64,000 nt of DNA from Hymenobacter frigidus (GTDB lineage: Bacteria; Bacteroidota; Bacteroidia; Cytophagales; Hymenobacteraceae), in assembly GCF_014640435.1 (NCBI RefSeq), contig NZ_BMGY01000004.1, forward strand, positions 62,001 through 126,000, read 5' to 3'. Shown one piece after another: positions 43,021 through 51,485 of this stretch. Under the pieces are notes generated by a model. That model was given only the letters and a program-made list of their open reading frames with translations, was not told the DNA's origin and made no database searches. Each line of letters begins with the position of its first letter. Positions within the stretch are counted from its first letter, which is position 1. The position numbers and the translations under genes were made by a program.

Positions 43021-44299
43021 AAAAGCACACGAAACGGCTCTGCCCAAGCGGCGGTTTCCGGAGTTTCAGGGTAAGGAGCCGTGGGAAGTCAAACCACTAG
43101 GGAGTGTAGCTAAACTGATTAAAGAAAAGGCTGGCTCTAAGCAATACAAGCTAATGAGCATTACCTCTGGCGCAGGTTTGGTGTCTCAGATGGAAAAGTT
43201 TGGGAGAGAAATTGCTGGCGCATCCTACAAGAATTACTACGTAATTAGAAAAGGGGACTTTGCCTATAACAAAAGCTCGACGAAGCTTGACCCTGAAGGA
43301 CAAATAGCACTTCTTGAAAATGAGGAAGCCGGCGCAGTGCCAAATAGCATCTTCACCTGCTTTCGAGTAAATGAGCAAATTGTTTCACCGCAGTTTTTAA
43401 AGTATCCATTTGCTAACAACATCCACGGGAAGTGGCTCCGAGACCTCATAATCGTAGGTGCTCGCGTGAATGGTGCGCTATCGATTGATTCAAAGCATTT
43501 GCTTGCGCTGCCGCTTGCTCTGCCTTCGCTCCCCGAACAGCAAAAAATAGCCACTGCCCTTTCCTCCCTCGACGCACTCCTTACCGCCCAAACCGACAAG
43601 CTAACTGCCCTGCAAGCCCACAAGCGCAGCCTCATGCAGAACCTCTTTCCCGCCGAAGGTGAAACGGTGCCGAAGCGGCGGTTTTCGGAGTTTCAGGATG
43701 CGGTGGAATGGAATAATTGCCCATTGAAAGAAGTTTTTACAATCTTTCAGGGCTTTGCCTTTTCGAGCCGTGATAGTGCATTAACGGGTGCTAGATGGCT
43801 TAAAATTGCTGATGTTGGCATTCAAAAAATGAATCCAGATGCACCTTCTTTTTTGCCCTCTACTCATAAAGAAAAATACAAAAGGTACTTAGTACGCGAA
43901 GGTGATTATGTCATGGCTTTGACGCGCCCATTACTGGGAAATGAATTAAAAATTTCGCCTGTCAATAATTTTTTTGACGGAGCATTATTGAACCAAAGGG
44001 TAGGTAAATTAGAAACGGAAAATAATAACACTTTCGTTTATTACCTGCTTCAAACTTCAAGGTTGATAGCAAAAATTAAAAAAAATATTGCTGGCACTGA
44101 ACCACCCAACTTATCAGCTCAGCATTTAGATGATATCGAAGTATCTATTCCAGAAAGGGCAGAACAACAAAAAATAGCCGACAGCCTTTCCTCCCTCGAC
44201 AATATCATCACCGCGCAAAGTCGGAAAATCGACGCCCTTAAGCTGCACAAGAAAGGGCTGATGCAGGTGCTTTTTCCTTCTTTAAAAGCTAACGATTAG
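43013..44299 (+). CDS. hsdS: Type I restriction enzyme specificity subunit
   Basis: 428 residues, two target-recognition domains (TRDs; about 15-170 and 225-390). Each is followed by a conserved helix containing EQQKIA-SLSSLD and ending L-HK-LMQ-LFP. Each TRD is preceded by a near-identical head: PKRRFPEFQ and PKRRFSEFQ. The corresponding 25-bp DNA repeats (43046-43070, 43673-43697; one mismatch) could mediate TRD exchange. The TRDs, in particular the second, are strikingly AT-rich compared with hsdR and hsdM. It determines the sequence recognised by the complex. Confidence 0.92.
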   Translation: MSKKAHETALPKRRFPEFQGKEPWEVKPLGSVAKLIKEKAGSKQYKLMSITSGAGLVSQMEKFGREIAGASYKNYYVIRKGDFAYNKSSTKLDPEGQIALLENEEAGAVPNSIFTCFRVNEQIVSPQFLKYPFANNIHGKWLRDLIIVGARVNGALSIDSKHLLALPLALPSLPEQQKIATALSSLDALLTAQTDKLTALQAHKRSLMQNLFPAEGETVPKRRFSEFQDAVEWNNCPLKEVFTIFQGFAFSSRDSALTGARWLKIADVGIQKMNPDAPSFLPSTHKEKYKRYLVREGDYVMALTRPLLGNELKISPVNNFFDGALLNQRVGKLETENNNTFVYYLLQTSRLIAKIKKNIAGTEPPNLSAQHLDDIEVSIPERAEQQKIADSLSSLDNIITAQSRKIDALKLHKKGLMQVLFPSLKAND

Positions 44300-44309
44300 C
44301 TACTGATAT

Positions 44310-45404
44310 ATGACCTTACTGGAAATAGCTGAGCAACTGCGTGACGCAAAAGAAAGTGCTATCCTAGTGTATGCCTTCAATGCAACTGGTAAAACACGTT
44401 TATCGGTTGCATATAAGGATGCAACGAAAACTGATGACATAAACCATACTGGCGTCTATTACAATGCTTTTAGCGAAGACTTGTTTGTTTGGGATAACGA
44501 TAACGACAATAGCGAACAGGACATCCGACTCACGATTAAATACTGTAGTCTGAATCAGTTTCATTCGTCGCTAAAGGAACAAGATATTCGACAAAAGCTT
44601 GTTCCATACAAACCCAAGTATGAATTTTATTTCAATCCCAACGCAGACCCAGAGCGAGGAATTGATTCAATTACGTTTTATATAGAAGGCGAAGATGCAG
44701 AAGATGACAGCAAGACGCCCATTAAAATCTCTCGCGGAGAAGAGCGGATGTTTGTATGGTGCTTCTTTTTGGCGCTGTTCGAGGTTGACGGGTGGGCCGA
44801 CAAGCAGGCTGCTCATTTTTTTATTGATGACCCTGTGTCAAGCCTAGATGACCACAATATTTTTATCACGGCTGACACAATTTACCAATTAATTCTCCGC
44901 AATCTGGATAAACGGAAAATTATTGTTACCTCGCACCATTTTGGCATGATGTCCATTTTGAGTGACTGGCTCAGCAAAGGCGAAGCAGCTAGCCGGTTTA
45001 AGAATAGGGACGGCACCAAGAAGTACAAACAATTTCTCTTAGAGCAACGCGCAGAAGGTTTGGTTCTTATTAAACCTGATAAAGGAGTGATGTTGTATCA
45101 TCTTCGACTTTTGCAATTACTAAACGAAGCTGACACCAAAGATGAAGTATCTACTTACCATTTTGCCTTGTTAAGGCAGGTTTTAGAAAATATCGCCTCA
45201 TTTCTGGGCGTTGGTCGCTTTAGCTATGTACTAGAGCAAATTGGCATTAGCAAGGGTCAGCGAGTGGAGGACATTGTAAATGCCCTTTCCCACCAGAAAG
45301 TATATTATTACCAAACGCCCACTCCCCGACCTGACGAAGTAGTCATTTTCAGAGAAGTCTTAAAAGGACTAAAAGACACGTACCAGTTCGTATTACACAC
45401 CTAG
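44310..45404 (+). CDS. prrC: PrrC-like anticodon nuclease
   Basis: 364 residues. The N-terminal ABC-like ATPase has Walker A FNATGKT (23-29), signature SRGEERMFVW (from 141), Walker B/D-loop FFIDDPVSSLDD (about 170-181) and an H-loop (VTSHH). Motifs YNAFSEDLFVWDND and the ATPase core closely match E. coli PrrC. The C-terminal nuclease keeps the family triad Arg289 and Glu293 (in LLRQVLENIASFLG) and His328 (NALSHQK). PrrC guards type I R-M enzymes and cuts tRNA-Lys in the anticodon loop when the host enzyme is disabled by a phage. It lies 10 bp after hsdS and 6 bp before hsdM. tRNA target in this host is inferred. Confidence 0.9.
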   Translation: MTLLEIAEQLRDAKESAILVYAFNATGKTRLSVAYKDATKTDDINHTGVYYNAFSEDLFVWDNDNDNSEQDIRLTIKYCSLNQFHSSLKEQDIRQKLVPYKPKYEFYFNPNADPERGIDSITFYIEGEDAEDDSKTPIKISRGEERMFVWCFFLALFEVDGWADKQAAHFFIDDPVSSLDDHNIFITADTIYQLILRNLDKRKIIVTSHHFGMMSILSDWLSKGEAASRFKNRDGTKKYKQFLLEQRAEGLVLIKPDKGVMLYHLRLLQLLNEADTKDEVSTYHFALLRQVLENIASFLGVGRFSYVLEQIGISKGQRVEDIVNALSHQKVYYYQTPTPRPDEVVIFREVLKGLKDTYQFVLHT

Positions 45405-45410
45405 TAACAA

Positions 45411-47042
45411 ATGAGTACCCAAAACAAACTAGGCGCCACCCTCTGGGCAATTGCCGACGACCTGCGGGGCGCCATGAACGCCGACGACTTCCGCGATTAC
45501 ATGCTGTCGTTCCTATTCCTGCGCTACCTCTCCCAACACTACGAAACCGCCGCCCGCAATGAACTCGGCTCCGACTACCCCGCCGCCCCCACCGAGGATA
45601 TGCAAAAAGCGGGCGTGTTCACGCCCTTGCAAATCTGGTACGGCCAGAACCCCGACGACGTGCCCGAGTTCGAGAAGCTCATGCGCAAGCGCGTGCACTA
45701 CGTAATCAAGCCTGACTACCTCTGGGGCCACATCGCCGAGCTGGCCCGCACCACGAGCAAGAAGAATCAGGCGCTGCTGAGCACCCTCGACGATGGCTTC
45801 AAATACATTGAAAACGAGTCGTTTGACCGCGCCTTCCAGGGACTGTTTTCCGAAATCAACCTGTATTCCGAGAAGCTGGGCCGCGGCTACGAGGAGCGCA
45901 ATGCCAAGCTCGCCACCATCATCCAGCGCATTGCTGAAGGCATCAGTGAATTTCCGGACAACATCGACGTGCTGGGCGATGCTTACGAATACCTCATTGG
46001 TAAGTTCGCGGCTGGCTCTGGCAAAAAAGCCGGCGAATTCTACACCCCGCAGCTCGTGTCCAACATTCTGTCCGACATCGTGGTGCTCGACAGTCAGAAC
46101 CCCGCCGCCGGCAAGCGCCAGAAGCTGGAGCGCGTGCTCGATATCACCTGCGGCTCGGGCTCTCTGCTGCTCAACGTGCGCAAGCATATGACCCGGGAAG
46201 GCGGCAGCATCGGCAAGATTTACGGCCAGGAGTCGAACATCACCACCTATAACCTGGCGCGCATGAACATGCTGCTTCACGGCGTAAAAGACACCGAGTT
46301 CGACATCCACCATGGCGACTCTCTGCTCAACGACTGGGACATGCTGAACGAGCAGAACCCGGCCAAAAAGACCGAGTTCGACGCCATCGTAGCCAACCCG
46401 CCCTTCAGCTACCGCTGGGAGCCCACCGATACCCTGGCCCAGGACTTCCGCTTCAAGGGCTACGGCCTCGCCCCCAAGTCGGCCGCCGACTTTGCCTTCC
46501 TGCTCCACGCCTTCCACTTTCTGAGCGTCGAGGGCACCATGGCCATTATCCTGCCCCACGGCGTGCTGTTCCGGGGCAGTACCGAAGCCAGCATCCGCCG
46601 CAAGCTGCTCCTCGATGGCAACATCGATACCGTTATCGGCCTGCCCGCTAACCTATTCTTCTCCACCGGTATCCCCGTCTGCATCCTAGTGCTAAAGAAG
46701 TGCAAGAAGTTCGACGACGTGCTGTTCATCAATGCCGCCGAACACTACGACAAAGGCAGGCGCCAGAACGTCCTGAATGAGGAGCACATCAAAAAAATTG
46801 TGGATACCTACAGTAAGCGGCCCGAAAAAGAGGAACGTTACGCCCGCCGCGTGTCGATGGAAGAAATCGAGCAGAACGATTTCAACCTAAACATCTCGCG
46901 CTACGTGAGCACGGGCACTGATGCCGTGGAAATTAAGCTGGACGAAGTGCACGAACAGCTAATGAGTGCCAACAAGGCCGTAGCCGACGCTACCGCCGAG
47001 CACAATAAATTTCTGCAGGAACTGGGGTTGCCGCTGATTTAG
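45411..47042 (+). CDS. hsdM: Type I restriction enzyme M subunit
   Basis: 543 residues. SAM-binding motif I DITCGSGSLLLNV and catalytic motif IV VANPPFSYRW (N-P-P-F) identify an N6-adenine methyltransferase subunit of type I R-M. The N-terminal HsdM_N helical domain covers about 1-140 (LWAIADDLRGAMNADDFRDY). It modifies target sites with HsdS and completes the restriction complex with HsdR. Last gene of the operon, 6 bp after prrC, followed by a terminator. High-GC codon use contrasts with prrC and hsdS. Confidence 0.95.
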   Translation: MSTQNKLGATLWAIADDLRGAMNADDFRDYMLSFLFLRYLSQHYETAARNELGSDYPAAPTEDMQKAGVFTPLQIWYGQNPDDVPEFEKLMRKRVHYVIKPDYLWGHIAELARTTSKKNQALLSTLDDGFKYIENESFDRAFQGLFSEINLYSEKLGRGYEERNAKLATIIQRIAEGISEFPDNIDVLGDAYEYLIGKFAAGSGKKAGEFYTPQLVSNILSDIVVLDSQNPAAGKRQKLERVLDITCGSGSLLLNVRKHMTREGGSIGKIYGQESNITTYNLARMNMLLHGVKDTEFDIHHGDSLLNDWDMLNEQNPAKKTEFDAIVANPPFSYRWEPTDTLAQDFRFKGYGLAPKSAADFAFLLHAFHFLSVEGTMAIILPHGVLFRGSTEASIRRKLLLDGNIDTVIGLPANLFFSTGIPVCILVLKKCKKFDDVLFINAAEHYDKGRRQNVLNEEHIKKIVDTYSKRPEKEERYARRVSMEEIEQNDFNLNISRYVSTGTDAVEIKLDEVHEQLMSANKAVADATAEHNKFLQELGLPLI

Positions 47043-47107
47043 GTACTCGAGCAGCAGTTGCTGCAACCTTGCCGTCGCTGTGCGATTTGCCCACAACTTG
47101 ATTGCAT

Positions 47108-47143
47108 GAAAAAGGCCTTCCTGTTGCTAGGAAGGCCTTTTTC
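47108..47143 (+). terminator. Terminator of the hsdR-hsdS-prrC-hsdM operon
   Basis: gaaaaaggccttcct (47108-47122) pairs with aggaaggcctttttc (47129-47143), 66 bp after the hsdM stop. Symmetric A/T flanks also allow action on the minus strand. Confidence 0.82.
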
Positions 47144-47200
47144 TGGTTTAGTACTGCCCGTTATGGCCGTAGCGGGTATACACCGGAGTATGCTCTAGAT

Positions 47201-48607
47201 TTAGGGAGTGGTAATGCCCAGGCCCAATGGGAAAGTGGTTAGAATTCCGATTTCACTACGGCGGAACATGGAGCCTTCCAATTTGTAGGCATTACCTAAG
47301 TCGATGAACCTGATGAATGGTTGGATATTGAGCACGGGTTTAGTTTTTGCTTGGTCCTTATCCTTGTTCGTTGCGGCGACTAAGAGGCCAAGCACCAAGT
47401 TGTGCGTCGTCTGAATTTTAGACTTGTACTCGTCTGGCGTTGAGTAGGGATTCGAGTATTCATAACCCAAACGCAGGTAGGCTTTTTGGTCAGGGGCTAT
47501 TTGCTTAAAGTAGTTGGCCCTGAAATTTATGTAGTGGGAGTTAGCGTATTTATCCCGAAAGTAAGCCGACGCCTTATCACTAGATTGAACGGACTTGTTG
47601 CCGCTTTTAAACTGTTGGCTTTGGCTTACTTCAATTGTTTTGAGGCTGGCCAGGTTAGTTTCATTGGAACTGGAAAGTTCGAGCCGGTAGTATCCACCTC
47701 CCCAAGTAACTTTTGGAGCTGCAGAAACCAGGTTAAGGGCGATGCCGACTTGGTAACCGGTGAACTGGACCTCTTTTACTTTCTCAGGGAATAGCGCGAG
47801 GCTGTCGTAAGTGCTGAATTTCTGACCTTTTACGGCAACAAAAATGTCGAACCAAGAAATGCGCTTGGAAGACCATTGTACTTTCAGTTCGAGTTTAGAG
47901 ATGGAATCAGCTTCGGCTTTAGCTATTGCCGGCAATGATTGTTGCTGAAGTCTTTTCAGCTTGTAGCGGGCGATATCAAGCTTCGCTTTAACTTCATCCG
48001 TAGCAGACAAAGTGGTAAGGGTGGCAATTGTAGACTCTAGCGCTAGGCGCTCTAAAATCAATGTATTACGTTGTAAAATAAAATAGTCGGTTGCTGCTTC
48101 AGTATCCTTGTTAAGCTTTTCCCGAGTACTGCCATAGTAGAAGAATCGTGAAAACCTGCTTGGCGGAATAAGCTGACTTATATTCAGCTTGCCTTCAAAG
48201 CTTGAATTGAATTTATTGTCCGAAAAAACCGAAACAATATCTTCGCCAACCGCACCCGTAAGACTGAGCGTGCCAATAGTGCTAACCCTACCTCCTGGCC
48301 GACGAATCACCCCGCTCGTGGACAACGTAGCGCTGGGCTTGATGACATTGAGGGAGACAAAGCTGCCGAATGAATTGACGGTTTTATCACCCGTTAACAA
48401 ATAGGTGACGTCGTTATTGAAAATTTTGGTGAAGTTCTTTGGCGTTACAACACCTGTGACTGGTGTTGATGGGTCAGCAGCTTTTGCAGCAGCTTCCGCT
48501 TTTTTCTTTTCAACTTTCGCTTTTTTCTTTTCCGTTGTAGGCTTTACCTGGCCAATACAGACGGTAGCTGACAAGAAAAGTGGAATGAGCAGTAATGGTA
48601 GTTTCAT
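47201..48607 (-). CDS. Exported hypothetical protein, probable outer-membrane barrel
   Basis: 468 residues with a Sec signal peptide (MKLPLLLIPLFLSATVCIGQ). A Lys/Glu/Ala coiled head (KKKAKVEKKKAEAAAK, about 26-42) follows. Another charged helical part lies at about 165-235. The C-terminal half alternates polar and aromatic residues in strand-like units (YRLELSSSNETN, YINFRANYFKQIAPDQKAYL, LRLGYEYSNPYS) and ends in LGLGITTP, as in beta-barrels. No family recognised. Low GC versus neighbours; appears to be cargo next to the defence island. Confidence 0.65.
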   Translation of the reverse strand: MKLPLLLIPLFLSATVCIGQVKPTTEKKKAKVEKKKAEAAAKAADPSTPVTGVVTPKNFTKIFNNDVTYLLTGDKTVNSFGSFVSLNVIKPSATLSTSGVIRRPGGRVSTIGTLSLTGAVGEDIVSVFSDNKFNSSFEGKLNISQLIPPSRFSRFFYYGSTREKLNKDTEAATDYFILQRNTLILERLALESTIATLTTLSATDEVKAKLDIARYKLKRLQQQSLPAIAKAEADSISKLELKVQWSSKRISWFDIFVAVKGQKFSTYDSLALFPEKVKEVQFTGYQVGIALNLVSAAPKVTWGGGYYRLELSSSNETNLASLKTIEVSQSQQFKSGNKSVQSSDKASAYFRDKYANSHYINFRANYFKQIAPDQKAYLRLGYEYSNPYSTPDEYKSKIQTTHNLVLGLLVAATNKDKDQAKTKPVLNIQPFIRFIDLGNAYKLEGSMFRRSEIGILTTFPLGLGITTP

Positions 48608-48748
48608 GTGGACAACGCTTTAGAGTGAATAGAATTGATTCAAATGTAATAAGTCAAACTTCATATATAACAGATGGCTATTGCCAGGTTGGTTTTGCGG
48701 AATTTTGTATTGAATTTATTCCTGTTCGCATTTCACCTAAAAACTCCC

Positions 48749-49066
48749 TTATAACACAGTGCTATAATCGGCGAGGGTGAAGCGCGCATAAAGGCCGGTG
48801 AGGGTCCCTGCTTCGGTGAAGGCCTCGATGTGGAAGCCGCCGGTGCCGATGAAGCCGCGGCCGGGCTGGTGGTCGGTATTGGTGAGGGCTTGCTGGATGG
48901 CCTGGCGGGCGTAGCTGCGCACGGTGGCGCGGATATGGTGCTCGTCGGGGATGCGGTTGTCGGCGGAAGCCCAGCGCCACTGCAGGACGCGCATGGCGCG
49001 GGCGACGCGGGCGAAGTTGAAGCTGTCCATGAGCTCGTCGAGGTGTTGTTGTTCGTGCGGGGTCAT
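48749..49066 (-). CDS. Hypothetical protein
   Basis: 105 residues: MTPHEQQHLDELMDSFNFAR, VARAMRVLQWRWASADNRIP, then IRATVRSYARQAIQQAL and FIGTGGFHIEAF. A DUF-type phage/mobile-element protein by style. Its ATG overlaps the stop of the VRR-NUC gene by 4 nt (ATGA), so it is translationally coupled. Last gene of the early minus-strand operon. Confidence 0.6.
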   Translation of the reverse strand: MTPHEQQHLDELMDSFNFARVARAMRVLQWRWASADNRIPDEHHIRATVRSYARQAIQQALTNTDHQPGRGFIGTGGFHIEAFTEAGTLTGLYARFTLADYSTVL

Positions 49067-49518
49067 GGGCGGCTGGGGGTATAAGGAGCGGGCTCGTCGT
49101 AGGTGGTAGTGAGGTGGTCGGGTGGCGATGTGGCCGTAGTGGTAGCTGGAATGTGCAAGCCGCGCCGCTCGAAGGACTGCACGAAGCCTTCGTAGCTGTA
49201 GGCCACGAAGGGCAGGCCGCCGTGCTCTTTTAGCTCGTTAAGGAAGTCAATCTGGTGGTCGCTCAGGCGGTCGTGGCCGGCCTTGACTTCTATGCCGATG
49301 AAGCGGGCATCGGACTTGCGATACCCCAGGATATCTGGCACGCCGACGCGGTTGTTGGGGTGCGGGTACCAGCGGCCGGTTTTGGGGTTGTAGCGGCCCC
49401 GGTTGTCCTGGGCCCACGCGACGAAGCCTTTGGCGGCGAGGTAGCCTAGGATATGGGCGGTTATCTCGTCGGCTTTCTGGTCGTAGAGGTCGAGCGGGGT
49501 TTGGGTGGTAGGTTTCAT
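49063..49518 (-). CDS. VRR-NUC / PD-(D/E)XK nuclease-like protein
   Basis: 151 residues from ATG 49518 (MKPTTQTPLDLYDQKADEIT). Motifs: NNRVGVPDILGYR (catalytic Asp), ARFIGIEVKAGHDRLSDHQI (Glu-x-Lys) and DFLNELKEHGGLPFVAYS. This is the VRR-NUC-type phage nuclease fold, often found in phage replication and recombination modules. Overlaps the genes on each side by 4 nt, so it belongs to one operon. Confidence 0.8.
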   Translation of the reverse strand: MKPTTQTPLDLYDQKADEITAHILGYLAAKGFVAWAQDNRGRYNPKTGRWYPHPNNRVGVPDILGYRKSDARFIGIEVKAGHDRLSDHQIDFLNELKEHGGLPFVAYSYEGFVQSFERRGLHIPATTTATSPPDHLTTTYDEPAPYTPSRP

Positions 49519-49739
49519 GGGGCGGGGACCTGGACGAATGAGCCGATGGCCACCAGGCGTGCTACTTCTTCGGTGGTAGTGGGATAGGCGGGGCTGAACT
49601 CGGTGGCGTAGATGCTGCGGCGGGCCTGGATGGTGCTGGCAGCAGTGGCCTTGCTGGTTTTGGTGGCGGCTCGGGCGGGCGTGTGGGTGACGCGGTAGAG
49701 GCTGCCGCAGCGGGCGCGGTAGTAGGTGGTGGTGCTCAT
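49515..49739 (-). CDS. Small hypothetical protein
   Basis: 74 residues: MSTTTYYRARCGSLYRVTHT then a Ala/Thr/Arg-rich middle and EEVARLVAIGSFVQV. ATGA-type overlaps at both ends with neighbouring genes support it as an operon member. No family recognised. Confidence 0.5.
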   Translation of the reverse strand: MSTTTYYRARCGSLYRVTHTPARAATKTSKATAASTIQARRSIYATEFSPAYPTTTEEVARLVAIGSFVQVPAP

Positions 49740-50527
49740 GGCTCAGGGGGCGCAGGTGGGGCCTTGCGGCGGGTGGCGTGGCGGTAGTTGGCAGTCTCGA
49801 CCTCCTGGCGCTGCTGCTGGGCCTGCTCGGGGGTGATGAGGCCACGGGCTTCCTTGCCTTTGGTGATGGTGAGCTTGCGGCGCAGGCTTTCGCGGTTGGG
49901 GTGGTCGGGGTCGAGGCGGCGGCGCAGGATGGTGGCGACGACGTTGCCGGCTCCGGCGATGGTGGCCACGGTGGCGGCGTCGTGGCTGGGGCCGGTGGCT
50001 TTCATGTCGAGGTGCCGGGATTCCAGGAAGCTGGCCTTGCGGTCGAAATACTCGCTGATGAGGCGGTAGATGGTGCTGGTGTCGAGCGACTGATAGAACC
50101 TGGTGCCGTTGGTACGGGCCTGCTTCAGCGCCAAAATGAGGTCTTTTAGGCTGTCGTGGGTGTAGGTCTGGGCCAGGGTGTCGGCTAGTTCCAGAATGTC
50201 GGCGGCGTCTGGTTTGTCGGGCACGCGCAGCGAGTCCACGAAGGCGCGTAGCACCAGCACCAGCAGGCCGACCAGGGCGCGGTCGCCGAGTTGGCGCTGT
50301 AGCTGGAACAGCTTGGGGGCAGCGGCAGCTTGGGCCAGGGTGAGACCTACCGACACCTCAGCCAATAGGGCACGGGCTTCGGGGTTGGGGGTGCGGGCCA
50401 GCTCACCTATCCCACTTGCTGACGTAACCAGAGCGAGCAGGCCCGCCTCCGGCGTTGTTGGGGCCTGGGTTAGCTGGGTCGTGGCGCTGGACGTTGGGAG
50501 CGAGTTTGAGGCGGTTATCTGTAGCAT
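49736..50527 (-). CDS. Hypothetical replication-module protein
   Basis: 263 residues. Helical throughout: LLALVTSASGIGELART, ARALLAEVSVGLTLAQAAA, DKPDAADILELADTLAQTYT, and a basic C-terminus (RRKLTITKGKEARGL...RRKAPPAP). The position directly after the wHTH replication-type protein suggests a helicase loader or primosome partner as in phages, but no Walker motif is present. Overlaps the end of the upstream gene by 125 nt, so the true start could be further downstream. Confidence 0.5.
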   Translation of the reverse strand: MLQITASNSLPTSSATTQLTQAPTTPEAGLLALVTSASGIGELARTPNPEARALLAEVSVGLTLAQAAAAPKLFQLQRQLGDRALVGLLVLVLRAFVDSLRVPDKPDAADILELADTLAQTYTHDSLKDLILALKQARTNGTRFYQSLDTSTIYRLISEYFDRKASFLESRHLDMKATGPSHDAATVATIAGAGNVVATILRRRLDPDHPNRESLRRKLTITKGKEARGLITPEQAQQQRQEVETANYRHATRRKAPPAPPEP

Positions 50528-51473
50528 CGTTGAACATGAAGCGTTTGGCGGTGGCTACCCAGTCGGCGCGGCGGGGTGGTTCGCCAGTAATTTTGTCGCG
50601 CCAGAGGTTGACGGCCTCGTGGTAGTGGTTGAGGTCGGCCAGGGCGTAGTCGGTACCTTCGAAAGCGGCGATGAACTTGTCTTTGGGGTATATGGCCGAT
50701 TCCTGGAAGGTGGTTTCGGGCCGGGTCTGTCGACCTCTGCTCTGTCGGCCCCTGCCGGGCACGGGTGGCTCGGTGGCTTGGGCGGTGGCAGCTGCGCGGA
50801 TGGTTTCGGCCTGCACCCCCTTTTTCTTTGGCGCAACTTTCTTTTTGGGGGCTGCGCCTGGGTCCGGTACTGCACCGTGAGACGGGGCGGTAGCTGGCGC
50901 TGTCCTCCGGTTGTCATCGAGAACTTCCGCACTTGAAAGCCCGTCGTCGGAAAATACCCTCTCCCTTTTTTTTTCAGGTGCGGCGGCGCTGTTTACAGTA
51001 CTGTTTACATCAACTGTTTTACTTAATAAGGAGTGTTGGCTCACTTGTGCGGCAACCTCGGGGCTGGGTTGCCCTTGTTGTGCGGCAACCGGTTGGCCCA
51101 CCTGTGCGGCAACCTCGGGGGCGGCGGTTGCCTCATTTGTGGGGCAACCTTGGGCCTTTGGTTGGCTCACTTGTGCGGCAACCTCCCCGGTTAGTTCCGT
51201 CATCAGGACCCGGCTGCCATTGGTGCTATGGCTGGGTTGGTAGATGAGCAGGCCGAAGGTTTCGAGGGTTCGCAGCGCGGCCGTGTAGGTGTCGCGGTTG
51301 CCGATGCGGGCGGCGGCCATCAGCTCGTCCCGGTTCAGGGGGAGGGCAGCAGGAAACCGGGCGCTGTTCCAGGCGAAGAACAGCGCCCAATACAGGGTGA
51401 AGTGGTGTGGGCGGCTCTCGGGGTGGGTGAGCAGCTGCTCGTGAGCGGCGCGGGTGTGCTGGACGTAATTCAA
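50403..51473 (-). CDS. wHTH replication-initiator-like protein
   Basis: 356 residues. The likely start is a TTG at 51473 (MNYVQHTRAAHEQL); no upstream ATG in frame fits. The N-terminal winged helix (YWALFFAWNSARFPAALPLN...ELMAAARIGNRDTYTAALRT...LETFGLLIYQPS) is the pattern of phage replication proteins. A linker carries three repeats of VAAQVxQP (residues about 96-140), then a Lys/Ala/Pro-rich part. A C-terminal domain with a W-rich motif (HYHEAVNLWRDKITGEPPRR, WVATAKRFMFND) follows, reminiscent of DnaD/DnaT-like primosomal proteins. Probably initiates replication of the element or loads a host helicase. Confidence 0.6.
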   Translation of the reverse strand: MNYVQHTRAAHEQLLTHPESRPHHFTLYWALFFAWNSARFPAALPLNRDELMAAARIGNRDTYTAALRTLETFGLLIYQPSHSTNGSRVLMTELTGEVAAQVSQPKAQGCPTNEATAAPEVAAQVGQPVAAQQGQPSPEVAAQVSQHSLLSKTVDVNSTVNSAAAPEKKRERVFSDDGLSSAEVLDDNRRTAPATAPSHGAVPDPGAAPKKKVAPKKKGVQAETIRAAATAQATEPPVPGRGRQSRGRQTRPETTFQESAIYPKDKFIAAFEGTDYALADLNHYHEAVNLWRDKITGEPPRRADWVATAKRFMFNDATDNRLKLAPNVQRHDPANPGPNNAGGGPARSGYVSKWDR

Positions 51474-51485
51474 GGCGCGGGCTCA

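Noticed and set aside
45513..46559. 348-residue minus-strand open frame
   Set aside because: Antisense of hsdM.
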